Shown here one piece after another: positions 10,474 to 21,625 of a stretch of DNA of 64,000 nucleotides. The stretch's first letter is position 1. The number at the start of each line of letters is the position of its first letter. Source of the DNA: Neodontobutis hainanensis (taxonomy: Eukaryota > Chordata > Actinopteri > Gobiiformes > Odontobutidae); contig JALDNG010001365.1 in NCBI GenBank assembly GCA_024349245.1, positions 35,587 through 99,586 of the forward strand, read 5' to 3'. The notes beneath the pieces were generated by a model that was not told the origin of the DNA, did no database searches, and saw only the letters and a list, made by a program, of their open reading frames with translations. A program made the position numbers and the translations under genes.

Positions 10474-11733
10474 TTGTAACACTTGCTTAATGTATTTAGG
10501 CTAAGGTGGTATTCTAGGTTCTAGAGGAGTAATATAAATGAGAGAGAATTTAAAGTTTAACAGCCGGCAGATTTATTACAATTGAACAGTGGCACAGTAT
10601 CCAGTGCAAAACAAAGGTGTAGAGCTCTTAATAAAATAAAAGCAGAAATGTCTTTGTCATTCAGTGTATTCTGAATGTAGGATTTATGAATGTGTCCTTT
10701 TCAAAATTGTTTCTTTCAAAACAAAGTGCATTGATTGTTTCTTATCTGGGATCCAATGAAGTGGTCAGGTCTGACAATCTTTTCCGGAAACCTGAACAGC
10801 TGGCCACACTGCTCCAGGATTCAGCAAGAGTTCTCACTGGGTCTGGCTCGCCATCAACTTCAGCATACAACTCCAAGATCAATTTCAGGACCACTAAAAC
10901 CAGCCTGCACATGCAGTACAGAACAATGAATATTAAAATTCTTTACAATGGTTTCTAAACAAAATGAGATCTCATATAAAAATTCTAAATCAATTACAAT
11001 GTTGTCTTACATTGATTTGCTTCAATAAATTCAAAATGAAATGCTACAAAAGCATTACACAAATGCCAATTACTTGTGCACCATTTTTAACTTAAATTAT
11101 TCCATGTATTTAACTCAAAATTAGTTTAAACTTATGAATTCCTCATAAATGAATTGACAAAGTGCATAACAAGCACTGCTTAAACATAAATTAAAATAAA
11201 ATGCATTTCTAAATCTTTTATAGTGCATTTGTAAAATTGCTTCACATATACAACACAATAAAATAAAATTAAACAATCAGTTTTAGTATTCAGTTCCCTT
11301 TTGGTTCAGTACTCTGACTGGATTTAGCTTTTCAATACACTATAAAGTCCATGTGGTCCAGTTACCACGTGCACGCTAGCAAAAGAGTAGTGTGCTAGCT
11401 TATTTCACTTAAGTAACTCACCAGAGTTTCCAAGAAAACAAATACACTCCGCTCGGTTTGATTGAGAGTAAGACACTTTAAAGGCTCTGCAAGGTACATA
11501 ACTTTAAGTTAGAACTTGTTTAAAGCACACATATATATGTTTTCAGATCATTTGACTCACTGTGTATCTTGTTCAATTTCCCTCTGTGTCTTACTGCCGT
11601 CCTCTAGCTAGTTGCAGGCCGTGTGCACAAGATACGTTCAAGGGAAATAGGTCTTGAGTGGTGCGTTCAAGTTATGTTGGAATTATGAGTTTTAGGCGAT
11701 AACATTAGTAACCATGTATTCACATGGGTTACA
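10474..11733 (-). mobile_element. Gypsy element 2, 3' LTR
   Basis: On the minus strand the LTR starts TGTAACCCATGTGAATAC and ends GTTACA, 1,260 bp. It is preceded by a purine-rich tract at 11,734-11,746. It inserted into the second ~353-bp repeat unit. The partner 5' LTR is absent, because the element is cut at 16,570. Open segments inside it are short and unconserved. Confidence 0.85.
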
Positions 11734-11746
11734 CCCTCCCCTTGAA
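11734..11746 (-). promoter_or_regulatory. Gypsy element 2 polypurine tract
   Basis: Minus-strand GTTCAAGGGGAGGG abuts the LTR start, the normal position for plus-strand priming. It fixes the orientation and the LTR border. Confidence 0.8.
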
Positions 11747-11780
11747 CACATGAGTCCCTTCATGTTCTTAAATGCTTAGT

Positions 11781-12766
11781 TCAAACATTATAGATCTGAG
11801 GGTTTTCATAGCTACCAAAGGCTTCAAGGGCTTGGTTAAAGTTATCTAAAAACTTTTGGGCAAATGATATTAGGGGTTGACCCAACTCTGGGTAATGAAA
11901 GCGTCCTGGGGCTCGTCGTAATCTTTCGGATTTTCTCACAGTTGGTGTGTCAGAGATTGACTCACTTGTCTGCATAGTTTGTTGATTAGTAACATTTTGT
12001 TCTTGCTCCATATCAGCAACATCTGGGTCGCTTTTCTCTTGACTAAAATGATCTCCTTCAGTGTCATTTGAACAAGATTTCTCTTCAAGCTGTTTATTTC
12101 CATCTTGAATATCTTGATCCTCCTCGTCTCCACCCAAGTTGGTCTCAACTATTGCAACTGGAGGTGGCAAAAAATCATGCAGTGGGGATGATAAACTCGA
12201 GACCACTTGGTCTGTTGCTTCCATTTGCACATCTGGAGAGTTCGGTTCTGTGTCACAATTCTTAATGAATGTTTCGGTTGAATTTGGGGATGTCCGGAAA
12301 TTAATTCAAATTCCTCCTCTGAGTCCGACATTTCAATGTCCTGAGTATTAGTTGGGCTTTGTCGGGTTTTAGGGCGATGTAGTGCCTTGGGTTTAGTTTC
12401 GTCTTCAATGTCTGAGAGATTTCCGCACGCAAGCAAAAAGGTCGCGATGGAGAGTTCTAGTGGGACCATCGCCTTTCTCTGGTTGGACAACATACACCGG
12501 TATATTTTCTTTTGTTTTATAACACGGTACACATTGGGCTCCCATTTGTCAGCAAGTTTATGCTTGTTGCGCAAACGGACATTTTTGACTAAAACCCTGT
12601 CGCCAACTTGGAGTGTGGACTCTCGAACTTTCTGATCAAATCTGTTTTTGTTTCTTTTGCTACTTTTTGGAGTTTTGAGAGCTATCTGGTAGCTTTCCTC
12701 TAACTTAACTTTCAGATTACGGACATATTGAGAATGGGAGGTCATTGTGTCTCCTACAACTGGCAA
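11781..12766 (-). pseudogene. pol: Gypsy element 2 pol, integrase C-terminal part and acidic tail
   Basis: Two overlapping frames separated by an indel near 12,230. The upstream piece holds the integrase SH3-like region (LQVGDRVLVKNVRLRNKHKL, DKWEPNVYRV). The downstream piece is acidic and ends with RKSERLRRAPGRFHYPELG before the stop at 11,781. The Gypsy copy at 55,250-55,312 ends with a similar RRSER motif, so this tail is a shared pol terminus, not an env gene. Confidence 0.75.
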
Positions 12767-12809
12767 CCCAAAGGCAAGATCAACTGGTAACTTGGGCTAC
12801 GACCAAACA

Positions 12810-13926
12810 TTAACTCATAAGGGCTAAAGCCAGTGACCTCATTTTTGGAACAGTTATAGGCGTGTGTGAGAGGTTTAACAAAATCACGCCAATGGACCTT
12901 TGATCGTCTCTCAGAGTACCTAACATACTAAGGAGAGTGCGATTAAATCGCTCAACAGGGTTTCCTCTTGGGTGATATGGGCTGGTTCTCACCTTTTGAT
13001 CCCTGTCATGGCACATAGCTCCTTTATCACATGCGATTCAAAATCCCTCCCTTGGTCGCTATGAAGGCGTTCTGGAAACCCATAGTGCACCAAGAAGTTT
13101 TCCCACAGATTTTTCTAACTGTACTAGCCTTTTGATCTCGAGTGGGCAAGGAGACTGCATATCTTGTAAAATGGTCTGTGATGACCAACACATCTTTTGT
13201 GTTTTTACTATCAGGCTCAATAGAAAGAAAATCCATGCAGACCAATTCCATTGGTCGCGTAGTTTTGATGTTAACTAAAGGAGCTGCCTTTTCAGGCATG
13301 GACTTTCTCCTAACACAACGCCCACAGTTTTTGATTTTGTTTTCAATGTCAGTCCCCATTTTAGGCCAATAGAACCTTGATCTTATTAGTTCATGTGTCC
13401 TCTCCCACCCCATGTGGCCCATATCGTCATGGAGTAGCTTTAGAACAGTGGATCTCAGGGAAACAGGAAGTACAAGCTGGTAAGTTGTCTTAGAGTTGCA
13501 CTGTCTCTTCCTGAACAAAAGGCCATTCCTCAGTTCCAATCGTTTCCATTCTCGCAGCATCAGTTTGATTTCCAATGCTTCAGCCCTGGTGTCACGCGGG
13601 GCATCTGTGCATGTTTCCAGTAGCTGAATGATATGATTTATGTTTGAGTCTGATCTTTGGTGTTCTTCAAGCTCATGTTCAGAAAACAAGGGGACAGCTG
13701 CTTGACCAGATGTCTCTGCATCACTGTACGCATCTGGAATAGCATCTGCATTCATGGCCAAGGACTCAACCAGAATGACATGAGGTGAGTTTTTGTTTTC
13801 CTCATTGACAAGATGCTTATGACATACTGCTGCCACAGTGTCAGAACACATGTCATTTGAGTTTTGTGGGTATCCGAGGAGACGTGAAGTGAGTTGGTTT
13901 ATCCGGTCTTCCTCTTCCAATGTCAC
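12810..13926 (-). pseudogene. pol: Gypsy element 2 integrase
   Basis: Contains the HHCC zinc-binding domain (HDDMGHMGWERTHELI...CGRCVRRK), the core beginning MDFLSIEPDSKN with its first catalytic Asp, and, after a frameshift near 13,020-13,090, the YHPRGNPVERFNR segment with the catalytic Glu. The second Asp lies in the shifted stretch. It would insert the reverse-transcribed copy. Inactive as read, with at least two frame breaks. Confidence 0.8.
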
Positions 13927-14095
13927 ACAATCTGCAGCCAGCGTCTGATGGGGCCTCCTTGATAGGCCATCGGCATCCTGATTAGCTTTTCCAGCTCTAT
14001 ATTTGATTTGAAAATTAAAGGTGGAGAGTGCTGCTAACCAGCGATAGCTCGCTGCATCAAGCTTTGCTGTGGTCAGAATATAAGTGAGTGGATTA

Positions 14096-15101
14096 TTATC
14101 CGTTATGACTGTGAACTTCGTTACCGTAGAGATAGTCGTGGAATTTTTCGACTATGGACCATTTCAGAGCTAGAAATTCTAGCTTGTGAGCTGGATATCT
14201 AGACTCGCTTGGTGTCAGCCCTCTACTTGCATAGGCAATGACACGCATGTTTCCATCTTGCTCCTGATACAGAGCAGCACCTAAGCCTGTTGTGCTAGCG
14301 TCAGTGTGCAAAACATACTGGAGCCTAGGGTTGGCAAACCCTAATATAGGAGATGATGTTAGTTTCTGTTTGATGCATTCAAAGGCAGACTGACAAGCCT
14401 GTGTCCATCTGTTGGCAAACAGTTCACGGGGGTTGTAATATTTGGAAGGGTTTCCCTTTTTCTGACCTTTCTGACAGGTGGGTAGCCGCATGTAAGATCA
14501 TTTAGGGGCCGGACTATCTTTGAATAATCTTTAACAAATCGGCGATAGTAACCGGTGAAACCTAAAAAGGACTTGAGCTGCTTTAAGTTCTGAGGTGCAG
14601 GCCAGGTCTTGATAGCCGCTACCTTTTCAGGGTCAGTTTCTACCCCATTTTTGAGACAATATGGCCCAAATATTTTACAGATGTCTGGAAAACGGCATTT
14701 TGAGGGGATAACTTTAAGCCATATTCGAAGACGATCCAAAACACGTTTTAGCCTCTGTTCATGTTGCTCTAGGGTACTTGAGAAAACAATCAAATCGTCT
14801 AAGAAGACGAGCACTTCCCGGAGATTAATGTCTCCCATGCACCGCTCCATTAACCTCTGAAATGTGCTAGAGCGTTGGTGATGCCCTGAGGCATTCGATT
14901 GAACTCATAAAACCCCAGAGGGCAAACAAACGCTGTTTTAGGCTTGTCCTCTTCCTCCATCTCTATCTGGTAATAGCCTGACTTTAAGTCCATGACAGAG
15001 AACCAGTTTGAACCAGACAGAGCTGAGAAGGTCTCTTCAAGATTTGGCAGCGTAGGCGTCTTTGATTGTTTGGACATTGATCTTACGGTAGTCCACGCCA
15101 A
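14096..15101 (-). pseudogene. pol: Gypsy element 2 reverse transcriptase (palm/thumb) and RNase H
   Basis: RT motifs in order: MDLKSGYYQI, FNRMPQGITNA, VFLDDLIVFSS (catalytic LDD near 14,795), LGFTGYYRRF. The RNase H domain follows with LHTDASTTGLGAALYQ and the YPAHKLEFLALKW helix. Frameshifts near 14,860 and 14,480 split it into three reading frames. Typical Ty3/Gypsy order RT-RNase H-integrase. Confidence 0.85.
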
Positions 15102-16341
15102 AGCGAACCGCCAGTCTTTTTCTTAACTACAACAATGGGGGATGAATAAGGGGATTCTGATGGCCTTATAACCCCGGCATCAAGAAGCATTTTGAGGTGT
15201 TTCCTAACTGCTTCGTAGTCATTGGGATGAATAGGTCTCGATCTTTGTTTTATTGGTGTCTCATCTTTGAGCTTTATTTTGTGTTTTACTTTAGTGGCAT
15301 GGCCAAAGTCAAGATCGTGACACGCAAAAACATCACTGTAGGCTCTTAGACTCTGTGTGATCCTACTTTTCCATTCCTCAGGCAGAGGGGAGTCTCCAAA
15401 ATCAAATGCTAACCGCTCCTTAGGAGTTGAACTGGGGAAATCTGCGGATAGGCTACAACAACCTGCTGAGTTGGTGTCAGACAAACTCTGAATGTCATAA
15501 ACTTGCTCTGCAATGTGCAGTTCGGCAAGAACGCAGTTGCTAGGAAGCATAATGTCATGATCTGTTTCGTTTCGGATCCAAACATGATGTTTGTATGGGC
15601 TTTGACTTGGCAGTGTGATCAGGCAGCAATCAACAAAAATTCCACCTGGAAGGGCTGAGGTAGTTGGCTGCTCAACTATTGCCCATTTGTCTGTAAGTGG
15701 AGAACTTAGGTGGGCCAAGCTTTGAGACACACCTTTTCATGAGCTGAGATGATGCGTGGTATGTTGCCCCTCAGTGTCATTAGGCCAAGTTTCCCTGTAC
15801 TTTTTGTTTCATATCTGTGCTGAAGGATGCTCAAAATCTGACTATAGCCATAGACAGAAGACAAATTAGTATTGTCTATACAATGTTCTTCATATAGCAC
15901 ATCAAGAGCATTTGTACCAATTAAAATGGGCAAATCTAAGCTGGATCGTAAATCTGGGACAATTAAAGCTAATGTAGAGATTTGAGGCTCTGACTCAATG
16001 AACTCTTTTGGAAAGCTAATCTGAACTTCTACATAGCCAACATAAGGTACAGCTTGTCCATTTGCATCCTCAACATCTAAGTCACTGATAGGTTGAATAG
16101 GAAGATCAGACAGGTGACTCTGGTAAAAGAATGTGAAATAGTCGTGACCTGTGATCCGAATCTAACAAGGAATTGCAACTCACTCCAGCTATGTTTATAT
16201 TAGCTATGCATTTCCGGCCAATTAAGCCTTTTGGAAAGCTAGAATGGCGCTTACTTGTTAGTGTGTGCAAAGATGGCTTGTTTTTTAGTGTGGGACTGGT
16301 TTCATTGTTGGTGCCAGTTTGTCCCTCAACTGGACCAGAAT
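15083..16341 (-). pseudogene. pol: Gypsy element 2 protease and RT N-terminus
   Basis: From 16,341 downward the frame -1 relative to gag is open through PKGLIGRKC and a LLDS protease active-site start, then broken by an indel. PILIGTNALDVLYE (about 15,890-15,933) is the conserved end of the aspartic protease domain. The fingers part of RT follows (PIHPNDYEAVRKHLKMLL, SPIVVVKKK) in 15,083-15,730. Confidence 0.75.
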
Positions 16342-16351
16342 TTAGTTTAAA
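16342..16351 (-). promoter_or_regulatory. Candidate -1 ribosomal frameshift site TTTAAAC + TAA (Gypsy 2)
   Basis: In the gag frame the minus strand reads U UUA AAC UAA. U UUA AAC is the canonical coronavirus slippery heptamer, here directly before the gag stop, and protease is open in the -1 frame. Gypsy element 1 has the equivalent GTTAAAC-TAA at 50,774. No downstream pseudoknot could be evaluated by eye. Confidence 0.6.
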
Positions 16352-16570
16352 TCAGGTTTACATTGGTCCTCCCAAGCTTTTTGCTTTGCTTTAAGCTCTT
16401 TGCGTTTACCTTCAACAACACTGGGTTTTGGCTCATTGTCGCAGGAGGGAGCTATATGGCCATCCTCGCCACAGTTGAAACAGTACCAGGGGCGGGGCTT
16501 TTGGTTTCTTCTACCAAAGCCGTCGCTGTTTGACTGAGAGTTCTGTGTATCTGTCTCCTTTGGCGTTGTT
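16342..16570 (-). pseudogene. gag: Gypsy element 2 gag C-terminus with zinc knuckle (5'-truncated)
   Basis: An open frame on the minus strand encodes CFNCGEDGHIAPSC (CX2CX4HX4C nucleocapsid knuckle), a basic KRKELKAKQK stretch and the gag stop at 16,342-16,344. Upstream of 16,570 the sequence switches abruptly into arm A2, so most of gag, the primer site and the 5' LTR are missing. Confidence 0.8.
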
Positions 16571-17714
16571 TCTTATTATTTTTATTTTTGTAAAATGTGT
16601 TTTCTGAAGACATGCACAATAACCTAACCCTAAGACATACACAGTACCTGGAAGTGTCACAAACCATTTTGAGTATATAGAAAAATGCCTGTATTTGTAT
16701 CTGTTTGCCGAATTTATCACCACTGATACAGTCTGAACTGTATGATAATGTCATGCAACTTAATTTATATGGAAAGATCATTCAGGGGTGGCTAGTTCAG
16801 TTCTAGTTTTTTTTTTAAGCATAAAACATTTTTAAAGCATGTATTTAATATCTGTATACTATACTCCATATATATATATATATATTTTAAGGTGGCTGGA
16901 ATAACAATCCTAATGCCAGCCAGTTCAAGTACATCTTCAGGAAGCTGATGGCCCGGTGTGGGGTTGTTAAACCATGCAGGCAATGTGACAGCACAGGATG
17001 ACACAGAGTCCCTCCCAGCTGTCATTGTCACCTTTACAAGCCTGTCAGCTGTAGATATGTCCTCTGCAACAAATAAATAAATAGACTTTTGTGTAATTAT
17101 TCCATATTTTGTGTAGTAATTCTATATCAGAACCCTGATATACAATCCAAATAGTCTACAAGAAACTTCAGAGTGTTACCAAGAGGTTACCACACAGTAA
17201 GCCTTTATTATGCATGTCTATCTTTTGGGTAACCAAAAGTCCTATGGGGAGTTTTGATAGGGCATTTTACAAAACGCATGAGCATACCGTGGCAAATCAG
17301 TGGTCTAAAGTACTCATATTTCATTATATATTGATCTGCTTTTGTACACAGCTTTACAAGACCTGGTGCTTGGGCTCAGTTGTGTTTCTAAAGTCATATC
17401 AAGAGACCTAGAAGCTGAAATGTGGTCAGTTGAGATGCTTGTTATCCAGCAGAAAGAAAAAACAATATTCTAGCCTCTATAACTCTGTGCAAGTACTTCA
17501 CATAATTATTCTGATTCTTTCCTAAGAAACTACAGGGTCTCAGTTTTCTAAAGAGGTCAGGCATTTGATGGTAGGCAAAAATGGCTGGGAACAGTGATCT
17601 CTGAAGTAGGCGCAGTGCAATGTCAAGGGGAAAAGCCTAGTAAATGGCCCAATCCTCAAGAAGTTAAAATAAACGTAATAATTCAAATTATCTTATTATA
17701 ATAACATTATAAAA

Positions 17715-17753
<39 letters not shown>

Positions 17754-18067
17754 TTCCTTGGGCGTGTGTATATTCATTGCATCTCTATGTTCTGTTCAAT
17801 GTTATTTTCTTATGGAAGTCCATGGTTATAATTATTCATAAGTATGCAGTGTCATAAGTATATCTTTGACGTTTATAAAAAACTAAACTGTTTAAAAATC
17901 GGTAGAAAATTTAGCAAGTTATGGTTATTTAAAAAGTACATGCACCATTAAAACACAATGTTACGAGTGAGCAAGCTGCCTGTGACAAGATGGCCGCCAG
18001 TTGCGGACGTCAACCTCCATTGGCCAACAGCGGACGAGACATCTAGCCTTTCTTATGTATGTCTATG
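16571..18067. mobile_element. TIR DNA transposon, left end missing (A2)
   Basis: Right terminal repeat and 8-bp duplication intact; the left roughly 590 bp are replaced by the Gypsy 2 fragment at a sharp junction at 16,570/16,571. Confidence 0.8.
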
Positions 18068-18964
18068 ATTCTCACAATATATCTTTGAAGCTAATGTTTT
18101 GCTAGCATAAACGTATTTAACGAAGGAGCCTTTATGCACTTTCGCTGACCTTTCGGCTACAGATAAAAACAGACAGGTTTCCCATTCTCCTCAGAGAATA
18201 AATAGAAAGTGGTCATTTTTGCAGAATTTTACACCTTGTGTCTACTTTTCTCTGTCACAGAGTTATTTTTACAGCAAAAGACAAAAGAATAAAACAAACT
18301 TACCATTTATGGGACCAGATGGTGCACTGCTGCCCTCTGCTGTTCAGTCCTGGGAGTCAGTGTTGTGTTGTGTTCTCTACTATTACTAAAACACTGCGAC
18401 CACAGTGGACAAAATAGAAATAGCAGTTACCTGGATTTAAAACGATAGAAAATTTTCTTTTTTCCATCCCTGTATCAGATTTCACTTTCTCCCAAAAGCA
18501 GCTGAGGGACCTCCCTGCTTCTTTTTATTTAAAAATATCAAACTGTAGTTAGTTAGCTTAGCATTAGCTTAGCCACATACTGCATTTATCTCTGCTTTGT
18601 AAAACATTACATTATTGAATTGACAGAATTTATTGGGTTTCACGTTGCCTCCATTTTCTCTGTTGCAGTTATTCTGTAATAAAAGACACATTCAGCAGAT
18701 ATTAATCTTCCTGGAGCATTTATGACACGCCAGTGTCGACCAATGGCAGCGCACTCTTTTCAATGTAATGTTCAATGTTCACAGCTGTACCCAAAGTACA
18801 AACATGTCACAAATGCTAAAAATTAAGTTTGCTAGGAAAAATAAACAATACATGAGATTTTTTAATGCAAACAAGTGCAGATTTGAGGATGACTCTCTTC
18901 AGTTTGGGCTCTAGGGTTCCTCTGTGAGTCTTTAAAACTCTGTCTTCATTTGTTCTTTATTTAG

Positions 18965-19153
18965 GTTTGATTAGTTCTATCGATGTTGAGTCTGTGTCCT
19001 TTATAACGTTTACAAAGATGGATTACCAGTGCTCGAGGGCACAAACCATCAGTTTAAACAAACCTCTGCCGACACACTCAGAGTCAGATCAGGGTTTTTA
19101 CTCATGTGGGACCAACACAAAAGCACAATCTAAGTAAAGACTGAGGGTAACAG
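18965..19153 (+). pseudogene. Decayed Ig-domain exon (A2)
   Basis: Same 189-bp relic as at 9,261 with TTTAG acceptor and GTCAGG donor, the same internal frameshift and the same TAA. Confidence 0.6.
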
Positions 19154-19496
19154 GTCAGGATATCAGAGCAAAGAAAACAAATACTTTTAATATAAAGATT
19201 ACATTTGACATTTGCTTTTTTAATTTGGTCTCCTACACAACAAAGCTTAATGTTAAAATATAAAAACCCTTGAAATAAAATGGCAATAAGCTTAGAAATA
19301 ACATTTGTACTTTTATAAGGTGTGTCTGTGTTGTTCTGTGTGTCCTGCAGGGGGCGCTGTGTCCTCAGACTTTTAGGTTTCTGCAGCACACTGTACACGG
19401 TGTTGACTTGATGTGAGAGATCCATCTGTGAGTTTGAAGCCTCTTGTGGTGGTTTCTCTCGTTTCTTCACAGCGAGAGCCTTTAACTTTGTCCCCA

Positions 19497-20313
19497 GGGA
19501 CGGATTGGCAATCGGGAATACCGGGAACAATCCCGAGCGGCCGGTCCATTTCAGGCCGAATCGGCCGGTGGTCAAATTTTTATTATTATTTTTATTATTA
19601 TTATTTATTTTATATGATACGCTACCGTGCCGGCCTGTGGCCGGCCGCTCAACTGCAGCAGACGCAGCTGGGAACACATGACAGTGCCATTTAGAGCTCC
19701 AAAAGACCAGGTTTTGGCCAAATGCAGCTGCTACATGGCTCTGCTCAGACACAGGCACAATACACTGGAATGTGGGTTCTAAGCTTGAGTATTGCAAACT
19801 AACTAAAAGTCCAATTGCATTCAAACCAGCTGTGCCTTGTAGGGCCAGGGCCAAGCTACAAGAGGCACTTGGAATTTCCCCTCCATCACCTTCGGTTCAA
19901 AAGTAATGCCAGTTTTGTTTTATTGCTTTAAAATGCTTTTCAGCTCGAGAGAAGGCCATTTTTGACCTTTTCACACGAAACACCTAAAACCTTGCCCAAA
20001 GGGCCCAGACACAAGCATTTCCACTGGGAACACATGACAGTGCCATTTAGAGCTCCAAAGAACAGGTTTTGGCCAAATGCAGCTGCTAAATTGGCTCTGC
20101 TCAGACACAGGCACAATACACTGGAATGTGGGTTCTAAGCTTGAGTATTGCAAACTAACTAAAAGTCCAATTGCATTCAAACCAGCTGTGCCTTGTAGGG
20201 CCAGGGCCAAGCTACAAGAGGCACTTGGAATTTCCCCTCCATCACCTTCGATTCAAAAGTAATGCCAGTTTTGTTTTATTGCTTTAAAATGCTTTTCAGC
20301 TCGAGAGAAGGCC
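19497..20313 (+). repeat. hAT-like end and ~353-bp repeats forming the palindrome spacer
   Basis: A hAT-like end (CAGGGACGGATTGG at about 19,496) is followed by repeat units beginning CTGGGAACACAT at 19,668 and 20,023 (period 355). The second unit stops at 20,313 where inverted arm B1 begins. This makes up most of a 930-bp spacer between two 2.8-kb inverted arms. Confidence 0.75.
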
Positions 20314-20539
20314 AGAAACCTAAAAGAGGACACAGCGCCCCCTGCAGGACACACAGAACAACACAGACACACCTTATAAAAGTACAAATGTTATTTCTAA
20401 GCTTATTGCCATTTTATTTCAAGGGTTTTTATATTTTAACATTAAGCTTTGTTGTGTAGGAGACCAAATTAAAAAAGCAAATGTCAAATGTAATCTTTAT
20501 ATTAAAAAGTATTTGTTTTCTTTGCTCTGATATCCTGAC

Positions 20540-20728
20540 CTGTTACCCTCAGTCTTTACTTAGATTGTGCTTTTGTGTTGGTCCCACATGAGTAAAAACC
20601 CTGATCTGACTCTGAGTGTGTCGGCAGAGGTTTGTTTAAACTGATGGTTTGTGCCCTCGAGCACTGGTAATCCATCTTTGTAAGCGTTATAAAGGACACA
20701 GACTCAACATCGATAGAACTAATCAAAC
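20540..20728 (-). pseudogene. Decayed Ig-domain exon (B1)
   Basis: Inverted copy of the 189-bp relic, same borders, frameshift and stop. Confidence 0.6.
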
Positions 20729-21625
20729 CTAAATAAAGAACAAATGAAGACAGAGTTTTAAAGACTCACAGAGGAACCCTAGAGCCCAAACTGAAGAGAG
20801 TCATCCTCAAATCTGCACTTGTTTGCATTAAAAAATCTCATGTATTGTTTATTTTTCCTAGCAAACTTAATTTTTAGCATTTGTGACATGTTTGTACTTT
20901 GGGTACAGCTGTGAACATTGAACATTACATTGAAAAGAGTGCGCTGCCATTGGTCGACACTGGCGTGTCATAAATGCTCCAGGAAGATTAATATCTGCTG
21001 AATGTGTCTTTTATTACAGAATAACTGCAACAGAGAAAATGGAGGCAACGTGAAACCCAATAAATTCTGTCAATTCAATAATGTAATGTTTTACAAAGCA
21101 GAGATAAATGCAGTATGTGGCTAAGCTAATGCTAAGCTAACTAACTACAGTTTGATATTTTTAAATAAAAAGAAGCAGGAGGTCCCTCAGCTGCTTTTGG
21201 GAGAAAGTGAAATCTGATACAGGGATGGAAAAAAGAAAATTTTCTATCGTTTTAAATCCAGGTAACTGCTATTTCTATTTTGTCCACTGTGGTCGCAGTG
21301 TTTTAGTAATAGTAGAGAACACAACACAACACTGACTCCCAGGACTGAACAGCAGAGGGCAGCAGTGCACCATCTGGTCCCATAAATGGTAAGTTTGTTT
21401 TATTCTTTTGTCTTTTGCTGTAAAAATAACTCTGTGACAGAGAAAAGTAGACACAAGGTGTAAAATTCTGCAAAAAATGACCACTTTCTATTTATTCTCT
21501 GAGGAGAATGGGAAACCTGTCTGTTTTTATCTGTAGCCGAAAGGTCAGCGAAAGTGCATAAAGGCTCCTTCGTTAAATACGTTTATGCTAGCAAAACATT
21601 AGCTTCAAAGATATATTGTGAGAAT

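Larger units (their letters stand above)
16571..19381 (+). repeat. Inverted-repeat region, arm A2 (direct copy of part of A1)
   Basis: Matches 6,871 to about 9,680 of A1 and is the inverse of 20,314-23,109. Holds the right part of the TIR element (16,571-18,067, followed by its ATTCTCAC duplication at 18,068-18,075), an AT microsatellite and an Ig-like exon. No other gene in 18,076-18,964 or 19,154-19,381. Confidence 0.85.

Noticed and set aside
11781..12230. Acidic frame of Gypsy 2 as an envelope or host gene
   Set aside because: It overlaps the integrase C-terminus and shares its RKSER ending with the pol tail of Gypsy 1.
19102..19854. 250-codon minus-strand frame across the hAT-like end and ~353-bp repeats
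   Set aside because: Composed of translated repeats (Asn-rich from ATT runs), antisense to the Ig relic, and not conserved in frame at 9,426-9,872.
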